A stretch of DNA of 64,000 nucleotides from Nitrospira sp. UBA5698 (GCA_002420115.1 DIHK01000037.1:53739-117738), one strand, 5' to 3'. Numbered from the stretch's first letter, positions 51,833-60,475 are shown. Translations and numbers: made by a program. Notes: generated from the sequence alone by a model not told the origin.

Positions 51833-54826
51833 ATGACGGACGTGGCGAGTCGACAATTGTTGCGAGACCGGCTGGTGTCTGAGTTGAGTCCGACGATCGC
51901 GGAGACTCTCGTGACGCGCCTGGCCCAGGAGACCGGCAAGCCAGATCTGTCCGCACAGGTCCTCATGTTGTTGGATGAACTCTCGGAACTGTCTGAGAAA
52001 GCAACCTGTGCGGCAGTGGGAGCACTTCCGGAACTGGATAGAAGGGCCGGACTTTCACAGATCGTATTGTGGCTGGACCTTGGTATTGCCTTGACGGAGT
52101 CATCCGGCGCGTCCGCACTGAAATATTTCAAGGAAAGCCCCTTGGTCCTTGGGCTGATCGATTCCGGCGATGTCCGTACCGAGGTCTTGACCATCGGGCT
52201 GGAAATCGCCGAGCAAGATGCGAACGTGGCACTCGAATACATGCGCCAGGCTCCGCAGATCCTGTCCGACGTTCCCGTGACAGACCTACGACCCTGGCTG
52301 GAAATCGCCGCAGAACTTACCCAGATCAACGTGGTCGTCGGACTGGAGTTTGTTCGGCACATCGGGAAGCTGGTTTCCATCCTCCCTCTTGATACGGTGC
52401 GAAGCTGGGCGGAGGTAGGTTTGAGGCTGATCGTGCCGAACAGTCTTGGAAAACCGGACTATGTGGCGACCATCGAATTTCTCAGGACCAGCCCGACGAT
52501 TCTGGGAGAGATCGAAGACTCAGCGGTTCGTGCGAAGGTCGTGTCTCTGTGCCGGCTGTTGACCGAAGAGTCACCGGAGGTGAGCATGCAATGGCTGGCT
52601 GCGTCGCCTCCTCTGCTACGAGGGCTGCCCTCCGTCGAATGGAGGGTCCGAGTGCTGCAGTATGGTTCCTTACTGGCCGAAAAACATGCGGCGGCGGCGC
52701 TCAAGTATCTCCAGCGGGCTCCGGAGTTGGTTGCACTCATCGGAAATATTCCCGGTGCACTGTCACGATTCGAGAATTGGTTCAAGGCTGGAATGGAAGT
52801 GTTGGCCTACAGCCCGGACGGAGCGCTGGCATATTTTTCCGTTGAGTCTCAGAAAGCGCTCGCTTCCGTCGAAGCAGCGTTGAGCGGAGTACCGTTTCGG
52901 CAGGTCGCGCGGCGCCTGACGTTATTTGTCCAGGGACTCTGCGGGGCGGACATGACGGTAGCCGCACTGCCGGATTCGGTCACGACTCCTGCCCGTGCGA
53001 CGGTCAGCGAAAATGGGCAAGTCATTTCCTTGCCGGCGTTGCTTCGCCGCTATCCAACGGCCGAGGAGAACGAGCGCCTGTATCTCGTGATGGCGGCACA
53101 TGAAGCCGGCCACATAGAGTTCGGCACGTATCAACTTGAGCTGGAGTCCTTCACCGATCTTGTCGAGACCGTGCGGCATCGATACGGTCGATCCGATATG
53201 GCGAGGCCGGACACCCTGGCTGATCTGTTTCAGCTGTACCCGAACCCCACACTGGTGCGGGATCTCTGGGTTGTGCTGGAGGATGCGAGGGTCGAAGTCT
53301 TGCTGCAAACGGAGTATCCGGGACTCCGATGCGACCTTGCTCGTTTCGCGTCTGAGTCCGTTACCCCGCGTGATCCGGCGCAAGGGGTGACGCCGAAGGA
53401 GCTCGTGGTCGATTGCCTGTTAAGGCTGTCGCTCGGTGAAGCTGAGGATTCCGTCGTGCCCAAAGCGGTCAGGGAAGAGGTCTCCATTCTGTGGAATCTG
53501 TGTCAGCCGGCTCTCCTGGTCACAGCGACGGCCGAGAAGACGATACGTGTGGTCGATGCCGTCTACGTGCGGCTCGAGGAACTGCTGGCGGCTCGCGGTG
53601 AGATGATACAGGGAGAGGAGCGTGAGCAACCGGAGGAGACCACAGCGGCCCAGGCACAATCGAATGAAGCGGAGGACCAATACCGTTCGGTGACCGAGGT
53701 GACCTATCGTGGCGCGATGAACCAGGAGTTCGTCAGGTGGAGTCCGGTGCAATCGGAGAGACAGCCGTACCAGTCCCAGGCCCCAGCGGATGGTCCTGCC
53801 AGACGAGATGTTCCGAGCGCGAGACCCGCATCGGGAAGTGGAGAACTACTCCAAGAGGCACGCTCCCTGCCGTCCATTGTAGAAGAATGCCTCACCCTTG
53901 AACTCACTCCGCAGTCGAGGCAGCCGTCAGATGAGGAACACGCCGTCCTCTATCCGGAATGGGACTATCGGATCGAGGACTATCGGATGAATTGGTGTCG
54001 TGTGATGGAACGACCGGCAGATCTCGGGTCCGATGAATTCGTGACGGAGACGTTGGCGGCCCGGCAGAGTACGGTCAAACTGCTCCGCCGGTTTTTTGAA
54101 GGGCTGCGTGCTCCGGTCTATCGCCGTGTTGCGGGGCGACCGGATGGAGAAGAGGTGGATCTCGATGCAGTCGTCCGACGAACAGTGGAGCAACAGGCGG
54201 GCATGGAAGGCGACGACCGAGTGTATATCCACCATGACAAACGAGAGAGGGATGTGGCAGTCGCCTTCCTGATCGATATCAGCGGATCTACAAGTCAACA
54301 CCTCGGAACCGGTCGGCGGGTGATCGACGTCGAGAAGGAAGCGCTGGTGCTGCTTTGTGAAGCGTTGGAGGCGGTCGGGGATCAGTACGGACTCTATGCG
54401 TACTCGGGTCAAGGACGAGCGAAGGTCGAATTTCTGACGATCAAGGACTTTGATGATCGACTGGGAGCGGCGACGGCACGTCGGCTTGGTGGTCTGGCTC
54501 CCCGGCACCAAAACCGCGACGGCACCGCGATTCGTCATGCCATGGCGAAGCTGTCGACCCGTGATGCGAAGCACCGCCTCCTGGTGATGCTGAGTGACGG
54601 AAGACCATTGGATGATCATTATCGGGATGACTATTCGCTGGAGGATACGAAAGCGGCGCTCCGCGAGGCAAAGCGACAGGGAATCGAGACATTTTGCGTG
54701 ACGATCGACCGGGAAGCGGACAGCTATGTGCGCCCACTGTATGATGAGACGCGGTACTGCGTCATCGACCGCGTCGAGACGCTGCCAACCAGATTGCCGC
54801 GTATGTACAGGCAATTGACGGCATAA
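51833..54826 (+). CDS. Large VWA-domain protein (NorD/CbbO-like) with tandem helical repeats
   Basis: 997 aa. Residues about 75-355 hold some seven tandem helical repeats of ~38-44 residues, with recurring WL-x-GI.., ALKYF/ALEYM and SPLVL/APQIL positions. A central region has AAHEAGHIEFGTY (H423-E424-x2-H427), resembling a zinc-binding HExxH. The C-terminal VWA domain has a complete MIDAS start DISGS (about 815) and later LSDGRP. NorD/CbbO proteins work with MoxR-type AAA+ partners (NorQ/CbbQ) to insert cofactors or activate enzymes; no such ATPase is adjacent. It is followed 13 bases later by a small unknown gene. Confidence 0.8.
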   Translation: MTDVASRQLLRDRLVSELSPTIAETLVTRLAQETGKPDLSAQVLMLLDELSELSEKATCAAVGALPELDRRAGLSQIVLWLDLGIALTESSGASALKYFKESPLVLGLIDSGDVRTEVLTIGLEIAEQDANVALEYMRQAPQILSDVPVTDLRPWLEIAAELTQINVVVGLEFVRHIGKLVSILPLDTVRSWAEVGLRLIVPNSLGKPDYVATIEFLRTSPTILGEIEDSAVRAKVVSLCRLLTEESPEVSMQWLAASPPLLRGLPSVEWRVRVLQYGSLLAEKHAAAALKYLQRAPELVALIGNIPGALSRFENWFKAGMEVLAYSPDGALAYFSVESQKALASVEAALSGVPFRQVARRLTLFVQGLCGADMTVAALPDSVTTPARATVSENGQVISLPALLRRYPTAEENERLYLVMAAHEAGHIEFGTYQLELESFTDLVETVRHRYGRSDMARPDTLADLFQLYPNPTLVRDLWVVLEDARVEVLLQTEYPGLRCDLARFASESVTPRDPAQGVTPKELVVDCLLRLSLGEAEDSVVPKAVREEVSILWNLCQPALLVTATAEKTIRVVDAVYVRLEELLAARGEMIQGEEREQPEETTAAQAQSNEAEDQYRSVTEVTYRGAMNQEFVRWSPVQSERQPYQSQAPADGPARRDVPSARPASGSGELLQEARSLPSIVEECLTLELTPQSRQPSDEEHAVLYPEWDYRIEDYRMNWCRVMERPADLGSDEFVTETLAARQSTVKLLRRFFEGLRAPVYRRVAGRPDGEEVDLDAVVRRTVEQQAGMEGDDRVYIHHDKRERDVAVAFLIDISGSTSQHLGTGRRVIDVEKEALVLLCEALEAVGDQYGLYAYSGQGRAKVEFLTIKDFDDRLGAATARRLGGLAPRHQNRDGTAIRHAMAKLSTRDAKHRLLVMLSDGRPLDDHYRDDYSLEDTKAALREAKRQGIETFCVTIDREADSYVRPLYDETRYCVIDRVETLPTRLPRMYRQLTA

Positions 54827-54839
54827 CCCCATTCACACC

Positions 54840-55253
54840 ATGACCATGACCAACTCGACAGGAAAACCAGCGGTCCCTGCCTGGCTGTATAAACTCTTCA
54901 CGGGGCATCAGTATCCCTATGTCCGACGCCTGGCCAAGTTCGGGCAAGTCGTGAAGCCCGGCGAGGATCGTCCTGAGCCGACGAAGGACATGATCGAAGC
55001 AAAATTCTGGGAGGTGTATCTTCGTTGTCGGGTGAAGGTCTTACAAGAAGTCAAAGAAGGCATGATCGTGGTCTTTCATGATCTCGGTGAGTATCCCCCG
55101 GGCAGCTTTCAGGCCCTCGTGGACAATCCTGAGGTGTTTCTGGCAAACACCTATGGGAAAAAGAAGATCAAGGTCAACTTCTATGATGACGAAAATTTCG
55201 TGTGTACGATCAACTTCAAGGTTGCAGGGTGGACTGAACATGAACACACGTGA
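54840..55253 (+). CDS. Conserved-looking protein of unknown function
   Basis: 137 aa, no signal peptide. It reads PAWLYKLFTGHQYPYVRRLAKFGQVVKPGEDRPEPT, then a helix WEVYLRCRVKVLQEVKEGM and a beta-rich end GKKKIKVNFYDDENFVCTINFKVAGW. I know no family. It starts 13 bases after the large VWA gene and likely belongs to the same transcript, so it could be part of that system. Confidence 0.6.
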   Translation: MTMTNSTGKPAVPAWLYKLFTGHQYPYVRRLAKFGQVVKPGEDRPEPTKDMIEAKFWEVYLRCRVKVLQEVKEGMIVVFHDLGEYPPGSFQALVDNPEVFLANTYGKKKIKVNFYDDENFVCTINFKVAGWTEHEHT

Positions 55254-55323
55254 ACAGTCAGGGGTGAGGGGTAAGGGGACGTTACGCTTCACGCCTCACG
55301 AGTCACGTTTTACGAGGTGGTGA
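55254..55323. repeat. Short-word repeat stretch upstream of mdh
   Basis: GGGGTGAGGGGTAAGGGG is followed by ACGCTTCACG, CCTCACGAGTCACG and TTTTACGAGG words. Similar words occur at 12982-13020 and 669-735. No gene. Confidence 0.4.
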
Positions 55324-56265
55324 ATGATGGCACGACCGAAAATCACAGTGGTAGGGGCAGGGAACGTCGGTGGGACGACGGCGCAGCGGCTGGCTGAGAA
55401 GAATCTCTATGACGTGGTCCTTGTCGATATCAATGAGGGCATGGCGCAAGGCAAGGCGCTCGATCTTTCTCAAGCTGGGCCGGTGTGTGGTTACGACACC
55501 CGTGTTGTCGGCACCAAGGACTATGCCGCGACAGCGGGATCGTCGATTGCCGTGATTACGTCCGGCATTCCACGGAAGCCGGGGATGAGTCGCGACGAAT
55601 TGTTGGCGACGAACGCGAAAATCGTGAAGTCCGTCGTCACGGAACTGGTGTCGCGCTCGCCGAACATTATCCTGATCCTGGTCACCAATCCATTGGACGC
55701 CATGGTGCATATGGCGCTTCGTGTCAGCGGTCTTCCCAAATCGAAAATCATCGGGATGGCAGGTGTGCTGGACTCGGCGAGAATGCGCACGTTTATCGCC
55801 GAAGAACTGAACGTACCGTCGACTGAGGTCGAGGCGATGGTCTTAGGAGGACATGGGGATACGATGGTGCCGTTGCCGCGATATACCACGGTGAAGGGAC
55901 GACCGGTGTCGGAACTCATGTCGAAAGAAAAATTGGATGCCATTGTGCAGCGGACACGCGATGGCGGAGCAGAAATCGTCGGTCTCTTGAAAACAGGGAG
56001 TGCGTTCTATGCTCCGTCGGCCTCGGCCGTCTCCATGGTGGAGGCGATCCACAAGGATGAAAAACGGGTCATGCCTTGTGCGGTGCTGTGCGAGGGAGAG
56101 TATGGGTTGAAGAACGTCATCGTTGGTGTTCCGGTGAAGATCGGATCTGGGGGCGCCGAACAGATTATGGAGTATGACCTGACCAGTGATGAACGAGCCG
56201 CGTTGGATACATCAGCCAATGCCGTGCGAGAACTCTGCAGCACAGTCGATCGACTGATGGGATAG
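55324..56265 (+). CDS. mdh: Malate dehydrogenase
   Basis: 313 aa, LDH-like MDH type. The NAD-binding GAGNVGGTTAQRLAEKNL is followed by D in VDINEG, the substrate arginines in GIPRKPGMSRDEL, NPLDAMVHMALRVSG and the active-site His in LGGHGDTMVPLPR. It interconverts malate and oxaloacetate in the TCA cycle (oxidative or reductive). A second ATG one codon on is also possible. Confidence 0.94.
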   Translation: MMARPKITVVGAGNVGGTTAQRLAEKNLYDVVLVDINEGMAQGKALDLSQAGPVCGYDTRVVGTKDYAATAGSSIAVITSGIPRKPGMSRDELLATNAKIVKSVVTELVSRSPNIILILVTNPLDAMVHMALRVSGLPKSKIIGMAGVLDSARMRTFIAEELNVPSTEVEAMVLGGHGDTMVPLPRYTTVKGRPVSELMSKEKLDAIVQRTRDGGAEIVGLLKTGSAFYAPSASAVSMVEAIHKDEKRVMPCAVLCEGEYGLKNVIVGVPVKIGSGGAEQIMEYDLTSDERAALDTSANAVRELCSTVDRLMG

Positions 56266-56345
56266 GACAGTCACTGGTCAATCGTCATCGGTCATTAGCA
56301 AGAGAACGAGTCTTTCACCAGTGACCAATGACAAGTGACTCACGA
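56266..56345. repeat. GGTCA/TGACC word-repeat hairpin
   Basis: GTCACTGGTCAATCGTCATC and GGTCATT words are followed, about 30 bases on, by their approximate complements ACCAGTGACCAATGACAAGTGAC. The stretch could fold into an imperfect hairpin between mdh and the next gene. No coding sequence. Confidence 0.45.
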
Positions 56346-56439
56346 CCGATTCGATCGACATAGCGGCTTGACATTCAGAGAAAAGCTGTCGTACAGACAA
56401 CGGCCTAGGCCATCAACCGTTTTTTAAGAGAGGGGAGTT

Positions 56440-57027
56440 ATGAAATTTCTTGAAGATCCGATGCAGACGATGGGAGTGGGATTTGCCCTCACCGTCGTCT
56501 TGATCATGATATATCTGGGATTAGCCGGCATTGGTGCGGGCGAGGCGGACTGGGGTCAGATGATCCTTCGCTGGGTGCATTTCCTGGCTGGGATTACCTG
56601 GATCGGGCTCCTGTATTTCTTCAACCTGATCAATGCCTCGTTCTTGAAAAGCCTGGATGGGCCGACCAAGAACATCGTGATTCCGAAACTGATGCCGGCA
56701 GCGCTCAATTGGTTCCGGCATGGGGCCACCGTAACCGTGCTGGCCGGGGTGTTGTTGTATGGGCATATGTATCACAAGGGTGGAACAGGAGCGGTGGCTT
56801 TGGCCATCGGTGGGTTGCTCGGCATCATCATGATGGGCAATGTTCATGGCATTATCTGGCCGAACCAGAAGAAGATCATTGCTGCCGTCACTGCAGCTGC
56901 GCAGGGAACCCCGGCGCCGCCCGAGATGGCACAGTGGGGGCGAACCGCCTTGCTCGCTTCCCGCGTGAATTTCATGCTCTCGATTCCCATGCTGTTTTTC
57001 ATGGGGGCCGGTAGCCATTTCAGATAG
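56440..57027 (+). CDS. PuuD-like / urate-oxidase-N-terminal-type membrane protein
   Basis: 195 aa, four or five membrane segments. Family strings are ILRWVHFLAGITWIGLLYFFNLINASF, NWFRHGATVTVLAGVLLYGHMY, NVHGIIWPNQKKII and ASRVNFMLSIPMLFFMG. The histidines in WVH, RH and NVHG could bind heme. The domain is the N-terminal membrane part of PuuD-type urate oxidase; the C-terminal cytochrome is absent, so urate oxidation cannot be claimed. GAGGGGAG precedes the ATG. Confidence 0.8.
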   Translation: MKFLEDPMQTMGVGFALTVVLIMIYLGLAGIGAGEADWGQMILRWVHFLAGITWIGLLYFFNLINASFLKSLDGPTKNIVIPKLMPAALNWFRHGATVTVLAGVLLYGHMYHKGGTGAVALAIGGLLGIIMMGNVHGIIWPNQKKIIAAVTAAAQGTPAPPEMAQWGRTALLASRVNFMLSIPMLFFMGAGSHFR

Positions 57028-57039
57028 AAAATTTGATGC

Positions 57040-57069
57040 GTGGCCGGAGGGGGTACCCCCTCCGACCAC
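57040..57069. terminator. Strong palindrome downstream of the PuuD-like gene
   Basis: CGGAGGGGGTACCCCCTCCG is a perfect 20-base palindrome extended by GTGG/CCAC outside one mismatch. No U-run follows on the plus strand, so it may terminate transcription only weakly or protect the 3' end of the mRNA. Confidence 0.5.
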
Positions 57070-57245
57070 GGTTTCCATCTCTCCCCTTCTCCTACTCTTC
57101 TGCCCCTCCCTGCCTAGGCTTTGACTAGGCCTCCTAGGCCTAACTGTTTGAGATTCAGGCCCATTTATGACTGGTTGCCTTGACGGAAGAAGAGGCAGAA
57201 CCGTATAGTACTCGCTCAACCTTGAAGAATTCAGAGCGGATAGCT

Positions 57246-58550
57246 ATGTCCACGCTTACAGAACCTCGCCTTGTTCAACAGATTGAGGGAGCCCCTTGGC
57301 AGATCGAGGGGTATCTCAAAGTCGGCGGCTATGAAGCCTGGAAGCGGTGCGTGAAGGAATTGAACGCGGCTCAAGTCATTGATGAGCTGAAAAAGTCAGG
57401 GCTTCGTGGGCGGGGTGGCGCAGGATTTCCGACAGGGATCAAGTGGGACAAAGTCCTTAATCACCGGGTAAAGGAACGCTATTTCGTGTGCAATGCCGGC
57501 GAACATGAGCCGGGCACGTTTAAGGATCGGTATTTATTGAAAACGTTGCCCCATCAACTGATCGAAGGTTGCTTGATCGCTTCCTTCACGGTGCAAGCGA
57601 AAGCGTCCTTCATCTACGTGAACCATGAGTACCATGAGGAACAGCAGAATCTGAAGAAAGCCATCGCTCAAGCGAAGGCGCATGGATTCTTGGGGAAGAA
57701 CGTCTTGGGCAGCGGCGTCGATATCGAGTTGGAACTCTTTGACGGTCATGGCAGCTACGTGGCCGGTGAAGAAACGGCGATGTTGGAATCGATGCAGGGT
57801 CGCCCCGCGATGCCGCGACAGAAGCCTCCGTTTTATCCGACCGACTTCGGCCTCTATGGTAAGCCGACTCTCGTCAATAACGTTGAGACCCTGTGCAACA
57901 TTCCGAGGATTCTGCACAAAGGCGCCGGGTGGTTCACCCAGATTGGGACGGAGAAGTGTCCCGGGACGATGATGTTTTCGTTGAGTGGATCGGTGAATCG
58001 ACCCGGTGTGTATGAGATGCCGATGGGTGTGACCATCCGTGAAATGGTCGAGGAGTGTGGTGGCGGAGTACCGGGTGGTCGCAAGATCAAGGCCGTTTTC
58101 CCGGGTGGACCGGCCTTCCCGATGGTGACGGCGGATCAGCTCGATCTCACGATGGACTTCGATTCACTGAAGAAAGCGGGGACTGGGCTAGGGTCGGCCG
58201 GAATGATCGTCGTCGACGATGCGACCTGTATGGTGGCGAAGACGCTGCATTTTTCGAATTTTTTCAAGAATGAGAGCTGCGGACAGTGCCCGCCGTGCCG
58301 TATGGGTACGAACAACCTGGCCATCCTGATGACCAAGATTGAATCCGGACAGGGCACTCAAAAAGACCTCGACAGTATGTTGCAACTCTGCGGATTCGTT
58401 AAAGGCACTGGTTACTGCACGCTTGTCACCGGTGCGTCGGTTCTGGTGCAAAGTAGTTTGAAGCTGTTTCGTCACGAATACGAAGACCATATTCGTCTAC
58501 AGCGGTGTCCTTATCAAGACACACCAGCTGGGATCGTGACCCACTCCTAG
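57246..58550 (+). CDS. nuoF: NuoF-like NADH dehydrogenase flavoprotein subunit, stand-alone
   Basis: 434 aa from the ATG at 57246. The FMN/NADH fold has GRGGAGFPTGIKWDKV and CNAGEHEPGTFKDR, in which GEHEPG replaces the more common GDESEPG. The 4Fe-4S ligands are C345, C348, C351 (CGQCPPCRMG) and C382. NuoF is usually inside the 14-gene complex I operon; here it pairs with a small 2Fe-2S ferredoxin, which suggests an NADH:ferredoxin-type electron transfer module. That pairing is inference from gene order (11-base gap). Confidence 0.88.
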   Translation: MSTLTEPRLVQQIEGAPWQIEGYLKVGGYEAWKRCVKELNAAQVIDELKKSGLRGRGGAGFPTGIKWDKVLNHRVKERYFVCNAGEHEPGTFKDRYLLKTLPHQLIEGCLIASFTVQAKASFIYVNHEYHEEQQNLKKAIAQAKAHGFLGKNVLGSGVDIELELFDGHGSYVAGEETAMLESMQGRPAMPRQKPPFYPTDFGLYGKPTLVNNVETLCNIPRILHKGAGWFTQIGTEKCPGTMMFSLSGSVNRPGVYEMPMGVTIREMVEECGGGVPGGRKIKAVFPGGPAFPMVTADQLDLTMDFDSLKKAGTGLGSAGMIVVDDATCMVAKTLHFSNFFKNESCGQCPPCRMGTNNLAILMTKIESGQGTQKDLDSMLQLCGFVKGTGYCTLVTGASVLVQSSLKLFRHEYEDHIRLQRCPYQDTPAGIVTHS

Positions 58551-58561
58551 GAGACGTCATC

Positions 58562-58897
58562 ATGCCACGAGTGACGTTTCTGCACACGGACGGGCGAAGC
58601 GGAGAGGTTGATGAGAACGTTTCACTGCTTGATGCCGCCAAGGAATTGGGATTTCGTCTGAATCACGATTGCGGCGGGAACGCATCCTGTACGACGTGCC
58701 GGGTCGAAGTGCAGATGGGGCAGGAGCATCTCTCGGAGATCGATTTCGACGAGCAGGACCTGCTGGATCGCGAAGCATTGACTGAGCCATGGCATCGGTT
58801 GGCTTGTCAGGCTCGTGTGTTGGGAGATGTCGTGGTGCGCGTGCCGGAAGCCAAGTGGGAGCAGCCACAGCGAGCGGCATCGGAGGCAAGGGGTTGA
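58562..58897 (+). CDS. 2Fe-2S ferredoxin
   Basis: 111 aa from the ATG at 58562, with AGGAG upstream. The cluster ligands are CGGNASCTTC and a later Cys in LACQARV, the C-x5-C-x2-C...C layout of adrenodoxin/Isc-type ferredoxins. It accepts or donates single electrons. It lies 11 bases after nuoF and is followed by an IscA-family gene, so Fe-S assembly or an NADH-linked electron route are both reasonable contexts. Confidence 0.88.
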   Translation: MPRVTFLHTDGRSGEVDENVSLLDAAKELGFRLNHDCGGNASCTTCRVEVQMGQEHLSEIDFDEQDLLDREALTEPWHRLACQARVLGDVVVRVPEAKWEQPQRAASEARG

Positions 58898-58931
58898 TAT
58901 TGGAAGAAGAGGTGTTAGACTAACATTCTAG

Positions 58932-58948
58932 CCAGCCGAGTAGGCTGG
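58932..58948 (+). promoter_or_regulatory. Small hairpin in the ErpA/IscA leader
   Basis: CCAGCC-5-GGCTGG is a perfect 6-bp hairpin between the ferredoxin stop and the Shine-Dalgarno of the next gene. Role unknown. Confidence 0.3.
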
Positions 58949-58972
58949 AACGATCCATAGAGGAGGATGACC

Positions 58973-59293
58973 ATGGTTAACATTACGGCGGTGGCGGAAC
59001 AGAAGATCAAGGAATTGATGGCCGAGGAAAAGGATATCGTCGGGTTGCGGGTCTACGTGCGTGGTGGTGGATGCCATGGCTATCAATATGGAATGGCCTT
59101 TGAATCCAAGATGGCCGAGGACGATACCATCATCGAAAAGGGTGAGGTGAAACTCATCATGGATTCACAGAGTGCTCCCTTGCTGCAGGGCGCGGAAGTG
59201 GACTACGTCGACAGTGTGCAGGGCTCGGGATTTTCGATCAAGAACCCCCAGGCCAAAACGACATGCGGCTGCGGCAGCTCCTTCAGCGCGTAA
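58973..59293 (+). CDS. ErpA/IscA-type Fe-S assembly protein
   Basis: 106 aa. The HesB/IscA family's three cysteines are present: one in GGGCHGYQYGMAFE and two in TTCGCGSSFSA. A-type carriers pass Fe-S clusters to apo-enzymes. AGGAGG (58961-58966) directly abuts an ATG at 58967, so the ATG at 58973 with 6-base spacing is the better start. Its neighbours are two Fe-S proteins. A strong terminator follows. Confidence 0.9.
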   Translation: MVNITAVAEQKIKELMAEEKDIVGLRVYVRGGGCHGYQYGMAFESKMAEDDTIIEKGEVKLIMDSQSAPLLQGAEVDYVDSVQGSGFSIKNPQAKTTCGCGSSFSA

Positions 59294-59341
59294 GCCTGGC
59301 TACGGGATGACCGTAGGAATGCCGATCATGGACTCTCCTGC

Positions 59342-59378
59342 CTAAGACTGCTCGAACATCGGGCAGTCTTAGCTTTTT
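59342..59378 (+). terminator. Rho-independent terminator after the ErpA/IscA-like gene
   Basis: CTAAGACTGC (59342-59351) pairs perfectly with GCAGTCTTAG (59363-59372), with an 11-base loop, followed by CTTTTTC. It closes the nuoF-ferredoxin-erpA unit. Confidence 0.9.
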
Positions 59379-59405
59379 CACCCACACGACGAGTCACCGG
59401 ATTGA

Positions 59406-59810
59406 ATGTCACAGATATTTGTGACCAGACGCTATCGCTTTTGCGCCGCCCATCGGCTGCATACGGATCTCCTCTCCCCTGAAGAAAACTGGGCTGCCTT
59501 CGGCAAATGTAACAATGCGAACGGTCACGGGCATAACTATGTAGTCCTGGTGACGATTCGTGCCGGAACGGCAGAGAGTTTGACCAACCTCGATTCCCTT
59601 GACCGCCTCGTCACCGACACGGTTATCGAACGCTTTGATCATCAGGATCTGAACAGTGACCCGGCATTCTCTGCATTAACCACAACGGGAGAGAATCTTG
59701 TCGCAGTGATCTGGGACATCCTCAACCCGCTGCTGCCTGCTGGTCGTCTGTCCAAAGTCGGGGTCATTGAAACCAGAGACAACTATTTTGAATATACGGG
59801 CGCCATATAA
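59406..59810 (+). CDS. 6-pyruvoyl / 6-carboxy-tetrahydropterin synthase family protein
   Basis: 134 aa. Zinc-binding histidines lie in FCAAHRLH and NGHGHNY; the catalytic Cys is in GKCNNANGHGHNY. The CNNxNGHGHNY spacing is that of animal-type PTPS rather than the shorter CxxxHGH of E. coli QueD. The product could be 6-carboxytetrahydropterin (queuosine route) or 6-pyruvoyltetrahydropterin. It uses dihydroneopterin triphosphate, the product of FolE, encoded 17 bases downstream. Confidence 0.85.
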   Translation: MSQIFVTRRYRFCAAHRLHTDLLSPEENWAAFGKCNNANGHGHNYVVLVTIRAGTAESLTNLDSLDRLVTDTVIERFDHQDLNSDPAFSALTTTGENLVAVIWDILNPLLPAGRLSKVGVIETRDNYFEYTGAI

Positions 59811-59827
59811 AGGCGAAGGGGAACATC

Positions 59828-60475
59828 GTGAGAAAGTCACCAAAACGAGAGAAACGACCGACATCGGTGGAAGACGTCAACGGAAGTGGACAAGCTCCGG
59901 ACTTGCCGGTTCTCCAATCGCTGGTCACGGAGATGCTCCTCGCCCTCGGTGAGAAACCCAGTCGGAATGGGCTCCTCAAGACCCCTGAGCGCGTGGCCAA
60001 AGCTCTGGCCTTTATGACACAGGGATACCAGCGTGATATCGATCACCTCCTGAACGGTGCGCTGTTTCCGATCGAATATGACGAAATGGTTATCGTCAAA
60101 GACATCGACTTTTTCAGCATGTGCGAACATCACTTGCTGCCGTTTTTTGGTCGAGTCCATGTCGGCTACTTGCCCAACAAGAAGGTGGTCGGTCTCAGCA
60201 AGATCCCGCGGATCGTCGACATGTTCGCCAGGCGTCTGCAAGTTCAAGAACGGTTGACCGTGCAGATCGCTGAAACATTGAGCACGAAGCTGAATGCCCA
60301 TGGTGTCGGCGTGGTGATCGAAGCCCGACATCTTTGCATGATGATGCGGGGAGTGGAAAAACAAAACACCGTGGCCGTCACCAGCTCGATGTTGGGAGCG
60401 TTCCGCAGTCAATCACAGACGCGGGAGGAATTTTTGAAATTGATTCGACGGGGCAGCGTCGGCGATCCAGAGTGA
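59828..60475 (+). CDS. folE: GTP cyclohydrolase I
   Basis: 215 aa, GTG start after AGGGGAA. It converts GTP to 7,8-dihydroneopterin triphosphate, first step of folate and pterin synthesis. Zn ligands and active-site residues are in FFSMCEHHLLPFFGRVHVGYLP and ARHLCMMMRGVEKQ. The first ~25 residues are basic and variable. It follows the PTPS-family gene in the same direction, giving a two-step GTP-to-pterin unit. Confidence 0.94.
   Translation: MRKSPKREKRPTSVEDVNGSGQAPDLPVLQSLVTEMLLALGEKPSRNGLLKTPERVAKALAFMTQGYQRDIDHLLNGALFPIEYDEMVIVKDIDFFSMCEHHLLPFFGRVHVGYLPNKKVVGLSKIPRIVDMFARRLQVQERLTVQIAETLSTKLNAHGVGVVIEARHLCMMMRGVEKQNTVAVTSSMLGAFRSQSQTREEFLKLIRRGSVGDPE

Noticed and set aside
51733..52380. 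N-terminal extension of the ferredoxin-thioredoxin reductase frame
   Set aside because: It is antisense to the VWA gene, Ser/Thr/Arg-rich, and the ATG at 51732 has a perfect ribosome-binding site and fits the family length.
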